NCBI RefSeq assembly: GCF_042663585.1
Contig: NZ_JBHTAN010000006.1
Location: 1,798,001 to 1,862,000, forward strand
DNA: 64,000 nt
Source of the DNA: Natranaeroarchaeum sp042663585
GTDB lineage: Archaea; Halobacteriota; Halobacteria; Halobacteriales; Natronoarchaeaceae
Direction of reading: 5' to 3'
Under the pieces are notes generated by a model that had not been told where the DNA came from, ran no database searches, and worked only from the letters and a program-made list of their open reading frames with translations. A program made the translations under genes and the position numbers. This document shows positions 34,551 through 42,199 of this stretch, piece after piece. Each line of letters begins with the position of its first letter. Position 1 is the stretch's first letter.

Positions 34551-34575
34551 CTATATCCTCGGTTAGAGGCTCTAA
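34551..34575 (-). promoter_or_regulatory. Promoter and palindrome of the replication operon
   Basis: On the minus strand GGATATAG (34551-34558) is a TATA element. Five bp upstream of it TTAGAG-C-CTCTAA at 34563-34575 is a perfect 13-bp inverted repeat, placed where an activator or repressor would touch the transcription factor B site. Confidence 0.5.
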
Positions 34576-34627
34576 AAGCAGTGTAAACAGCCGTTTGGCT
34601 GTCCACTGCAATTCGGGTAGGAAGTAG

Positions 34628-34641
34628 GTCCGCCCTCCCCG
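34628..34641. repeat. Right attachment site inside tRNA-Tyr
   Basis: GTCCGCCCTCCCCG, identical to 9366-9379. It covers the 3' acceptor strand and the start of the T-arm of the tRNA, so the tRNA gene stays intact after integration. Confidence 0.75.
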
Positions 34642-34702
34642 ATTTGAACGGGGGACAAGTCGATCTACAGTCGACTGCTCTACCAGTCTGAGCTAAGGGC
34701 GG
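34629..34702 (-). tRNA. tRNA-Tyr (anticodon GTA)
   Basis: The minus strand folds into a full cloverleaf: acceptor CCGCCCT/AGGGCGG with discriminator A, D-arm GCTC/GAGC, anticodon stem GTCGA/TCGAC with loop CTGTAGA, and T-arm CCCCG-TTCAAAT-CGGGG. No intron and no encoded CCA. An upstream CCTTAAGTC around 34734 may be its TATA element. It is the integration target of the provirus. Confidence 0.95.
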
Positions 34703-34848
34703 GCGTGCGATTACGAATCGTTCACTGTTGGACTTAAGGGTTATTATCGACGGGCGCCGTGCCAGTGTGCACCAGCCTGCGACAGACGAGCGTCAGACAG
34801 GTGCGAAGTTTGATATGGAAAGGCGACACAGAGCAAGACGAGCGGGCA

Positions 34849-35370
34849 ATGAGCAAGATAACGTTCCGGGCGGATGACGACCTCGTCGAGGAGATCGAGT
34901 CGTTCGATGCCTCGAAAAGCGAGGTCCTGCGGGAGGCGCTGCGGAGCTACATCGAGGACCGACAATCAGGCTCCGCAGGGACGTCCCCCCCGACAGCGGA
35001 CTCGCTAGACGCGCTGGTGGCCGACCGCGTCGACGAACTGATCGACGAACGGCTTGACGAGCGACTGCGGGAGGCCCGAGCGCACCCGCAAGACGTTACA
35101 GTCAACGTCTCGATCGACGACGAGCGCACGAGCGCGGAACGTAAGACAGACGAAGAAGACGTGACGCGGGAGGACAGTGACTCCGAGGGCCGGCAGTGTG
35201 CTCAATGTGGCGATGAGGTGGGCGAGGACCACGTTTACTGTCCGAACTGTGGTGAAAAAGCCTCGAAACGAGCGTTCTGTGAGTGTGGCGACGAGATCCG
35301 GTCCGACTGGGCGTTCTGCCCGGGCTGTGGCCGCCGAACGCCCGCTGCAGACGTGCTAGATCCACGGTAG
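34849..35370 (+). CDS. cdrL: CdrL-like ribbon-helix-helix/zinc-ribbon regulator
   Basis: A 173-aa protein. The N-terminus SKITFRADDDLVEEIESFD followed by SEVLREALRSYIED is a ribbon-helix-helix domain; a charged linker follows; the C-terminus has a double zinc ribbon (CAQCG, CPNCG, CECGD, CPGCG). CdrL is known in haloarchaea as a regulator encoded upstream of cdrS-ftsZ2, exactly the order found here. ATG 34849 is chosen because it begins the RHH strand. It probably acts on the GTAAGAC sites downstream. Confidence 0.87.
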   Translation: MSKITFRADDDLVEEIESFDASKSEVLREALRSYIEDRQSGSAGTSPPTADSLDALVADRVDELIDERLDERLREARAHPQDVTVNVSIDDERTSAERKTDEEDVTREDSDSEGRQCAQCGDEVGEDHVYCPNCGEKASKRAFCECGDEIRSDWAFCPGCGRRTPAADVLDPR

Positions 35371-35427
35371 GAAGTCACACACGACCGTACGCGGCATTTA
35401 CTTGTTTGTATCACGGTCGGCGTTACA

Positions 35428-35570
35428 TTTATTATGTATGCACGAGAGGTACCAGTCGCGTAAGACGGTTGTCTTACACGATGGGGTGGATTCCCCCTTG
35501 CTCGACGTTGTCGGGCGGTGTCCAGTGTAAGACACAGGGGGAAAGAATCCGAATACGACGGCCGTCTTAC
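35428..35570 (+). promoter_or_regulatory. cdrS-ftsZ2 promoter with repeated GTAAGAC sites
   Basis: TTTATTATG at about 35427-35435 is a TATA-like element. GTAAGAC-GGTT-GTCTTAC at 35460-35477 is a perfect 7-bp inverted repeat near the expected transcript start. Further half-sites occur as GTGTAAGACAC (35525-35535) and GTCTTAC (35564-35570). Ribbon-helix-helix dimers bind such repeats, so CdrL or CdrS is the likely ligand. Confidence 0.6.
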
Positions 35571-35588
35571 ACAAGGGGAATACAATAT

Positions 35589-35765
35589 ATGGAGCGTGTG
35601 ACACTGCGAATTCCGAAACAGCAGATCGACGCGGTTGAACAGATGGTCGACTCCGGACAGTACCCGAACCGCAGCGAAGCGATTCGGGCTGCCGTCCGGG
35701 AGATGGTCGACGAACAACAGGAGACATCCGGGAACTCCAACAAACGAACCTGGGCCAAGGTGTAG
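35589..35765 (+). CDS. cdrS: CdrS ribbon-helix-helix cell division regulator
   Basis: A 58-aa protein, ERVTLRIPKQQIDAVEQMV followed by YPNRSEAIRAAVREMV, the standard ribbon-helix-helix fold. The next gene is ftsZ2, 3 bp later, the conserved cdrS-ftsZ2 arrangement in which CdrS controls division genes. The start ATG 35589 begins the DNA-binding strand. Expression is probably controlled by the repeated sites upstream. Confidence 0.93.
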   Translation: MERVTLRIPKQQIDAVEQMVDSGQYPNRSEAIRAAVREMVDEQQETSGNSNKRTWAKV

Positions 35766-35768
35766 GGC

Positions 35769-36962
35769 ATGCAAGATATCGTTCAAGACGCACTTGAAAA
35801 CGCCGAGGAGGAGAAGCGTGAGATGGACGCCGCGGCCGACGACGACGAGTTCGGTGATCCCCGGATCGTCATCGTCGGTGCTGGCGGTGCCGGTAACAAC
35901 ACGGTCAATCGGCTGTACAACATTGGCGTCGAGGGAGCCGAGACGATTGCGATCAACACTGACAAGCAACACCTGAAGATGATCGAAGCCGACACGAAGA
36001 TCCTCGTCGGCAAATCCCTGACGAACGGACTCGGTGCAGGTGGCGATCCGTCGATGGGCGAGCGAGCCACCGAGATGGCCCAGGGGACCATCAAGGAAGT
36101 GCTCGGAAACGCCGATCTGGTCTTCGTCACCGCGGGGATGGGTGGCGGTACCGGCACGGGTGCGGCGCCTGTGGTCTCGAAGATCGCCAAAGAGCAGGGC
36201 GCAATCGTCGTCGGGATGGTCTCGACGCCGTTCAACGTCGAGCGCGCGCGGACGGTCAAGGCCGAAGAGGGTCTGGAGAAACTCCGCGACGAGGCAGACT
36301 CGATCATCGTCCTCGACAACAACCGTCTGCTGGAGTACGTCCCGAACCTCCCGATCGGTAAGGCGTTCTCGGTGATGGACCAGATCATCGCCGAGACGGT
36401 CAAAGGAATCTCGGAGACGATCACCCAGCCGAGCCTGATCAATCTCGACTACGCCGACATGACGACGATCATGAATCAGGGCGGCGTCGCGGTCATGCTC
36501 GTCGGCGAGACACAGGACAAGAACAAGACAGAAGAGGTGGTCAAAGACGCGATGAACCACCCGCTGCTCGACGTCGACTACCGCGGTGCCTCCGGTGGGC
36601 TCGTCCACATTACCGGTGGACCCGACCTCACTCTGAAGGAGGCGGAAGGAATCGCAGACAACATCACCGAGCGGCTGGATGCCAGCGCAAATGTCATCTG
36701 GGGCGCCCGGATCCAGGAAGAGTACAAGGGTAAAGTCCGCGTCATGGCGATCATGACCGGCGTCCAGAGCGCGCAGGTGCTCGGGCCGACGACCCAGAAG
36801 CAGGCCAACAAGTCCCGACAGAGTCTGGAAGGCGCGGACGAAGCGTCGTTCGACGCCAGCCAGAACCTCGAGGACTCGGGGAGCCAGCAGAACTACGGTA
36901 CCCAGAGCGACGGCGGGAAAAGCACCGTCGAGAAGCAGAACGGTCTCGACGTCATCCGGTAG
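35769..36962 (+). CDS. ftsZ2: Cell division protein FtsZ2
   Basis: Tubulin-family GTPase, 397 aa, that builds the constriction machinery with FtsZ1. VGAGGAGNNTVNRL near residue 40 and GGGTGTGAAP near residue 125 are the GTP-binding motifs, and NLDYADM with the T7-type aspartates is present near residue 225. The acidic N-terminal 30 residues and the C-terminal tail (GKSTVEKQNGLDVIR) fit FtsZ2. It is 3 bp after cdrS. A T-rich stretch follows the stop codon and may end transcription. Confidence 0.96.
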   Translation: MQDIVQDALENAEEEKREMDAAADDDEFGDPRIVIVGAGGAGNNTVNRLYNIGVEGAETIAINTDKQHLKMIEADTKILVGKSLTNGLGAGGDPSMGERATEMAQGTIKEVLGNADLVFVTAGMGGGTGTGAAPVVSKIAKEQGAIVVGMVSTPFNVERARTVKAEEGLEKLRDEADSIIVLDNNRLLEYVPNLPIGKAFSVMDQIIAETVKGISETITQPSLINLDYADMTTIMNQGGVAVMLVGETQDKNKTEEVVKDAMNHPLLDVDYRGASGGLVHITGGPDLTLKEAEGIADNITERLDASANVIWGARIQEEYKGKVRVMAIMTGVQSAQVLGPTTQKQANKSRQSLEGADEASFDASQNLEDSGSQQNYGTQSDGGKSTVEKQNGLDVIR

Positions 36963-37025
36963 CCAATCCCTTTTTCGATCGGTTCGGAAACGCTGATTTG
37001 TGCGCGACGACAAGATTTGGTCACC

Positions 37026-37400
37026 GTGACTTTCGACCTCGATCGACGGCGGCTGTTGACCGGTGGCTGTGCGCTTGCCGCCACTGCACTGGCTGGCTGT
37101 TCTGACACCGACAACGGCCATACGACGTACGAGATCACAAACGAGCGATCGAGCGACGTCCTTGTTGACTTCAGGGTGTATACGAACAGTGAACTCGTCC
37201 TCGCACAGGAGTACGAACTCGGGGCCGGCGCGTCACGTCGGGAAGAGAACGTACTGGCTGGCGTCGAGTACGATATCGAGATGAACGTCGAGAGCGAGGC
37301 GTCGACCTACGAACTCGAACGGAACGGCTGTGAGGATCAGGAGCTACGGATACGGATCGGGGAGGACGCCGTCGAGTTCGACGCCGACAACTGCGAGTGA
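37026..37400 (+). CDS. Small Tat lipoprotein
   Basis: A 124-aa lipoprotein. RRRLLTGGCALAATALAGC is a Tat signal with lipobox, and the mature part is a small acidic beta-rich domain with two late cysteines. No known function. I use GTG 37026 rather than an upstream TTG. It converges with ncsA, with 4 bp between their stop codons. Confidence 0.75.
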   Translation: MTFDLDRRRLLTGGCALAATALAGCSDTDNGHTTYEITNERSSDVLVDFRVYTNSELVLAQEYELGAGASRREENVLAGVEYDIEMNVESEASTYELERNGCEDQELRIRIGEDAVEFDADNCE

Positions 37401-37404
37401 TGTC

Positions 37405-38418
37405 TTACACCGATTGGACGGCGTCGACCAGTGCACATTTCCGACAGCGCTCGCGGGTCGTCGGCGAGCCACACTCGACGCACTCTTGCGTTTCGACACC
37501 GCCAGTGTCGTCGCTATAGCTGTCGGCGGCGAGTGCGGCCATCTCCTCGTAGCCCGACATGATCGAGTGGCGGGTGCCGGGGTGGCGCTCTTCGAGGTCG
37601 TAGAGTAGTTCCTGAATCTCGCCGCGGTAGGCTTCACTGGAGTGTGGACACTCCGTAATGTGTGCGGGCAGGTCGGTCAGGTGGGCGTAGAGGGCGACCT
37701 CCTTTTCGGGAATATCTCGGAGCGGCTTTGCCCGGGGGACGAAGGTGTCCTGCTCGGAGCGCGTGCCGAGTTCGCCGTCCGCTCCCGCGTCATCCGGCAG
37801 ATCACGGTCCTCGAAGTCGCCGAGGCTGGCCTCGAAGTGGTTCGCCATCTGCTCGACGTCGCCTTCGAGGAAGTTCATCAGCGCGGTCTGGGCCTCGTCG
37901 TCCAGATTGTGGCCGGTCAGCAGTTTGTCCGCACCAAAATCCGCGGCGTACTGGGAGAGAAGGTCACGCCGGAAGACGCCACAGTACGCACAGGCGGCCA
38001 TGTTCTGGGGATCCTTCTCGACGACATCGTCCATCTGGACGCCGAACTCCTCCTCGTAGCTGACGATTTCGTGGCGCAAGTCGAGGTCGCTCGCCAGTTT
38101 CTCACAGGCGTCGACGCTCTTGTCGCGATAGCCCTCGATGCCCTCGTGGATCGTCAGTGCGATCAGTTCGATTCGGGGGTCTTCCGCAAACGTCTCGTCG
38201 AGGATATGTGTGAGTACGACGCTGTCCTTGCCGCCGGAGAGGCCGATTACCCACGTTTCCGGGGTCTCGGGTGTAGCAGAGCGCGGGACGAGGCTGTCCT
38301 CGCGGATACGATGACGGACCCGACTCTCGACGGAGCCGCGAAAGTGTTCCTCACAGAGATGCGAACCTGAGTACGCCGCGTGCATCACGGCCTCGCGGTC
38401 GCATTTGGTGCAATCCAT
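37405..38418 (-). CDS. ncsA: NcsA/TtuA family tRNA 2-thiolation protein
   Basis: A 337-aa ATP pyrophosphatase-type enzyme that thiolates wobble uridine of tRNA with a ubiquitin-like sulfur carrier. The PP-loop is GLSGGKDSVV near residue 60, the conserved CAYCGVFRR and TGHNLDDEAQT follow, and zinc-binding cysteines are at both ends (CTKCD at the start, CVECGSPTTRERCRKC at the end). NcsA next to ftsZ2 is the order known in Haloferax, which supports the assignment. Confidence 0.92.
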   Translation of the reverse strand: MDCTKCDREAVMHAAYSGSHLCEEHFRGSVESRVRHRIREDSLVPRSATPETPETWVIGLSGGKDSVVLTHILDETFAEDPRIELIALTIHEGIEGYRDKSVDACEKLASDLDLRHEIVSYEEEFGVQMDDVVEKDPQNMAACAYCGVFRRDLLSQYAADFGADKLLTGHNLDDEAQTALMNFLEGDVEQMANHFEASLGDFEDRDLPDDAGADGELGTRSEQDTFVPRAKPLRDIPEKEVALYAHLTDLPAHITECPHSSEAYRGEIQELLYDLEERHPGTRHSIMSGYEEMAALAADSYSDDTGGVETQECVECGSPTTRERCRKCALVDAVQSV

Positions 38419-38445
38419 TGCGGAATCGTAGCCGCGTGACCGATA

Positions 38446-39159
38446 TCACCGTTTCGGCTCGACACGTTCGAGCGCGCCCGGACCGTCCCGGACGGCGTCG
38501 AGGAGCGCGTCGAGGCGTTGCTCGCGCTCGGGCGAGGAGAACAGTTCGTGACCGCCGTCGTAGAGGTGGATTCGCTCCGGCGGGACTCGCTCCCCGATCG
38601 CTCGCGTGCTGACCAGCCGATCACGAAGCGTACAGAAAACGACAGTATCCTCCGCGATGGGGGGGAGCGCTCGCTGCGCGTACAGTACCTCACGGAGGAA
38701 CGAGGGTGCCGCCCGGCCACCCTCCTCCGCTAGCTGGCGATCGGTCGCCAGTTCCCCGATCACGTCCCGGTCGTTCGCCTCTGTCGGGACGATGGGGACC
38801 GAGAGCGGTAGCTTTCGGAGCAGCGTCAGGGCGAGGCCTTGCTGGCGTTCGTCGTATCCCCACCACGGGCTGAGATACGTCCGCGTCTCTGCGCCCTCGA
38901 TATACGGTCCGATCAGGCCGCCGGTGCTGTGACCCAGTAGCCGGAACGAGTCGAGTCCGTCGACGTACCGCTCTACCGGGACCACGTACTCCTCGACGAA
39001 ATCGTCGATAGTGTCCGGGAGCTCGAAGACGCTCACACGATACTCACTGCGCAACTCGTCGATCAGCCACTGGACGTTTTCGTGGTCGATCCTGTTGCCC
39101 CAGCCGAGGACGAAGACGAGTTCGTCGTCAGATTCCCCCTCGAAAGTCTGTCGGCGCAC
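38446..39159 (-). CDS. Alpha/beta hydrolase family protein
   Basis: About 237 aa. FVLGWGN near the N-terminus is the oxyanion-side strand, GHSTGG is the nucleophile elbow, and DGGHELF near the C-terminus supplies the catalytic histidine. I start at GTG 39159 because a TATA-like TTATAC about 25 bp upstream would give a leaderless transcript; a longer form starting at 39246 is possible. Substrate unknown. Confidence 0.75.
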   Translation of the reverse strand: MRRQTFEGESDDELVFVLGWGNRIDHENVQWLIDELRSEYRVSVFELPDTIDDFVEEYVVPVERYVDGLDSFRLLGHSTGGLIGPYIEGAETRTYLSPWWGYDERQQGLALTLLRKLPLSVPIVPTEANDRDVIGELATDRQLAEEGGRAAPSFLREVLYAQRALPPIAEDTVVFCTLRDRLVSTRAIGERVPPERIHLYDGGHELFSSPEREQRLDALLDAVRDGPGALERVEPKR

Positions 39160-39589
39160 GGGCGTAGCTTCATCGACGAACAGTATAAGCGTTAGCTGTC
39201 GGCAGGAACGGCTGGGCTGTGCGATGTGTACGATCGGTTTTCGCACCCCGGATGTAGTATAACTATAGATATATAATTAATAATTGTCTTATTTATCGTC
39301 AATAGGCAAAAAATCCGGATAGATAAGCATAGTAACTAATAACGCATCAAGTAAATAGCGGCCCGGTCCTTTATTATCGTTCATTTTAATTCTGTAATGT
39401 GCCATTTATGCCGTCTCAGAGAATTAAAACGCAGTATTAGCAGATCCACTATTCGAAAACACCGGCTACCTAAACCTATATTTACTCAAAAAGTAGTTTC
39501 ACATACATTCATTATATTTACTGTTGCTACTAGTTTCAATAGTAGATACAAGCCAAAAAGTATAATAACAAACGGATAGGTTCGGGCCT
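39160..39589. other. AT-rich intergenic region before the transducer gene
   Basis: About 430 bp with unusually low GC for this chromosome from roughly 39250 on. It contains many A/T runs and no credible gene. The promoters of the hydrolase (minus) and of the transducer gene (plus) must lie here; ACAAGCCAAAAAGTATAATAAC ends about 22 bp before ATG 39590 and includes a TATA-like AGTATAATA. Confidence 0.5.
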
Positions 39590-42187
39590 ATGGAAGATAG
39601 CGGCAATAGTCCAGAAAACAGACAAAAGCCCGGTCTCGCGGGGAAAATCGTCCCGGCCTTCATCCGCCGTAGTTTCGTCCGAAAGTTCGTGGCAACGCTG
39701 TTGATCGTCTTGGTCGTCGTGGGCGCAGTCAGCGCCGTGGCATACGCACAAACGTCGGCCCAACTGTCCGAAGACGTCGAGTCAGAATACACCGGCGTCG
39801 CAGATCGGTACGCCGACTCGATCGAGGATTGGCAGTCCGAACGATCGGCGAACGTCCGGAGCACGGCCGACCTGAACCGGTTTCAGGAAGGCGGGAGCGC
39901 AGACGTCTCCGAGTTTCTCAGCAGTGAAGTGGAACGATTACCGGCCGACATCAGAGCGATCCACTTCGTCGACCTCGACGAGCGAGAGATCGTAAACAGC
40001 AGCGAGAACGCCCGCGAGGGGACACAGCTCAACATCGTCGAAGCGCCGTGGGCCTGGGAGGAGTTCGACGTCGCAAACGACGAGGTGTACGTCTCGGAAG
40101 TCGAGGAGATCCAGGGTGCACCGACCGTCTCGTTCGTGAGTCCGATACCCGGCGAGGACACCAACAGGGCGCTGGTGATCACGACGAACCTCCGAACCGT
40201 GACCGAGGGCTACGATGATGACGCTGTCTTCACGCAGGTCGTCAATCGGGACGGGAACATCGTTGCTGGCGAACAGGAACAGACCCAACTCGAGGCGAAT
40301 CTCGGCGAGTTCCCCGCGTACTCGCCACTCGGTGCGGACTCGGAGATCGTCCAGCGCGGCTTTGCCGGTGAAACTGGCTTCGTCGACGGAACCGAAAAAG
40401 AAGGACTCGACCGGGACTACGTCACAGCGTTCGCCCCGGTCGATGGCGGGGAGACGGTCGACCTCCTCGTCACCGTCCACGTCCCCAGCGATCAGGCCTT
40501 TGCACTGCAATCGGAGATCACGTCGAGCCTGCTCTTGCTGATGTTTACGACGTTCGTCGGTCTCGGTGCGATCGCAGTGACGTTCGGCCGAGGGACGGTC
40601 CGTTCGATCAACCAACTGAGTACGAAAGCCGAGGCACTGAAAAACGGCAATCTCGACGAGGACTTCGAGATGAACCGTGCAGACGAGATCGGTGACCTGT
40701 CTCGGGCGTTCGGGAGCATGCGCGACGCGCTCCGGGATCAGATCCGAGAGGCTCAGACCGCTCGTGAAGGAGCGGAGGAAGAGCGCGAACGGGTCGAGCG
40801 GATCAACGACGACCTGGAGACAGCGGCCGAAGAGTACTGTGCGGTGATGGGAGCGGCCGCGGACGGTGATCTGTCGGTCCGGGCAGACGTCGAGACGGAG
40901 AACGGGCAGATGCGCGGCATCGGCGAGGATTTCAACGCGATGCTCGACGAGATCGAGGGCACCATCGGCGAACTGAAACAGTTCGCGATGCAGGTCGCCA
41001 CCGCCAGCGAGGAGGTGACCGCTTCCAGCGAGGAGGTCCGCGGTGCAAGCGAACAGGTCACCGAATCGATCCAGGAGATTTCCGACGGTGCCGACCGGCA
41101 GAACGACGCCCTGCAGCGGGCGAACGTACAGCTAAGCGAACTGTCGACGGCTGTCGACGATATCTCGACGACGTCGACGGACGTCGCGGAGATCGCTGAG
41201 CGGACCGCAGTTACCGGTCGTGAGGGACAGTCCGCGGCCCAGAACGCGATCGAGGGAATGAGCCAGATCGAAGCGGAGAGCGAAGACACCGTCGAGGCGA
41301 TGGAGCGCCTCCAGGAAGAGATCACCCAGATCGACGAGCTACTGGAGTTCATTACGGAGATCGCTTCCCAGACGAACATGCTGGCGCTGAACGCCAACAT
41401 CGAGGCCTCACGCTCGGCCGCCAACGGCAGCGGCGACGGGTTCGGCGTCGTCGCCGAGGAGGTCAAACAGCTAGCTGCCGAGACGAAAGACGCCGCCGAA
41501 GACATCGAGACGCGACTGGAGCGTGTCAAAGCCGAGACCGACCGGACCGCCGAGGAGGTCCGGACGACCAGAGAGCAGGTCTCCAGCCAGACCGAATCGG
41601 TGAAAGACGCCGCCGACGCGCTCGAAGAGATCGCCGAGTACGCCACCGAGACCAACGAGGGCGTTCAGGCCATCGATAGCGCGACGAAAGAGCAGGCAAC
41701 GGCGACCCGAGAGGTCGTCTCGGTGCTCGACGAGACCGCGACGATCAGCGAGGAGACCAGCGCCGAGTCCGAAAACGTCGCGGCCGCCGCCGAACAGCAG
41801 ACGACCGCACTGACCGAGATGTCCCGCTCTGCAGGCGACCTCTCGATGCGGGCGTCACAGCTGTCGGCCGCACTGGATCGGTTCGTCACGGGCGAGGACA
41901 TCGAGACCACTGGACTGAGCGACGAGGGGGACCCCGCGACGCTCGACACAGAAGTGGCTCCCCGGGACGCGGCTGAATTCGACGACGACCCGGTCGGGGA
42001 ACTGCCACCGGAGGACGCCGAGAGTAGCTCGGACGACCAGGAGCTGTCGGAGCAGGCTGACGAGGAGGCGGCCGTCGATGCGGACGACACGGAGACGGAC
42101 ACGAACGACGACAGCCTCGACACTACCGACGATACGGACGACGACATGTTCGCGTTCGTCGAGGACACGACACGGGACGAAGACTGA
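39590..42187 (+). CDS. Halobacterial transducer (methyl-accepting chemotaxis protein)
   Basis: An 865-aa membrane receptor. TM1 lies about residues 29-52, an extracellular Cache-like sensor about 53-300, TM2 near 305-325 (SLLLLMFTTFVGLGAIAV), HAMP at about 326-380, then the signalling domain with the conserved hairpin SQTNMLALNANIEASRSAA near residue 600. A long acidic tail closes the protein. The next gene, 12 bp downstream, encodes a solute-binding lipoprotein, so the sensor probably reads the loaded binding protein, as known for BasB/BasT and CosB/CosT pairs. Confidence 0.94.
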   Translation: MEDSGNSPENRQKPGLAGKIVPAFIRRSFVRKFVATLLIVLVVVGAVSAVAYAQTSAQLSEDVESEYTGVADRYADSIEDWQSERSANVRSTADLNRFQEGGSADVSEFLSSEVERLPADIRAIHFVDLDEREIVNSSENAREGTQLNIVEAPWAWEEFDVANDEVYVSEVEEIQGAPTVSFVSPIPGEDTNRALVITTNLRTVTEGYDDDAVFTQVVNRDGNIVAGEQEQTQLEANLGEFPAYSPLGADSEIVQRGFAGETGFVDGTEKEGLDRDYVTAFAPVDGGETVDLLVTVHVPSDQAFALQSEITSSLLLLMFTTFVGLGAIAVTFGRGTVRSINQLSTKAEALKNGNLDEDFEMNRADEIGDLSRAFGSMRDALRDQIREAQTAREGAEEERERVERINDDLETAAEEYCAVMGAAADGDLSVRADVETENGQMRGIGEDFNAMLDEIEGTIGELKQFAMQVATASEEVTASSEEVRGASEQVTESIQEISDGADRQNDALQRANVQLSELSTAVDDISTTSTDVAEIAERTAVTGREGQSAAQNAIEGMSQIEAESEDTVEAMERLQEEITQIDELLEFITEIASQTNMLALNANIEASRSAANGSGDGFGVVAEEVKQLAAETKDAAEDIETRLERVKAETDRTAEEVRTTREQVSSQTESVKDAADALEEIAEYATETNEGVQAIDSATKEQATATREVVSVLDETATISEETSAESENVAAAAEQQTTALTEMSRSAGDLSMRASQLSAALDRFVTGEDIETTGLSDEGDPATLDTEVAPRDAAEFDDDPVGELPPEDAESSSDDQELSEQADEEAAVDADDTETDTNDDSLDTTDDTDDDMFAFVEDTTRDED

Positions 42188-42199
42188 GACACCTTATCA

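Larger units (their letters stand above)
9366..34641. mobile_element. Integrated pleolipovirus-like provirus with accessory cargo
   Basis: Bounded by the 14-bp direct repeat, with an integrase cassette just inside the left end, a virion gene block in the middle and a replication operon just inside the tRNA end. At about 25.3 kb it is longer than known pleolipoviruses (about 7 to 17 kb), and the surplus is accounted for by accessory genes and fragments of other integrases. Several internal stretches (about 16.4-18.1, 24.0-27.0 and 27.6-31.5 kb) are clearly more AT-rich than the flanking chromosome. Whether it can still excise is unknown. Confidence 0.78.

Noticed and set aside
37403..37412. 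GTCTTACAC near the end of ncsA resembling the cdrS operator
   Set aside because: It is a single half-site at the ncsA stop codon between two convergent genes, so it is unlikely to be regulatory.
39397..39579. 60-codon frame in the AT-rich gap before the transducer gene
   Set aside because: Basic, low-complexity product in a promoter region, with no TATA spacing or homology signs.
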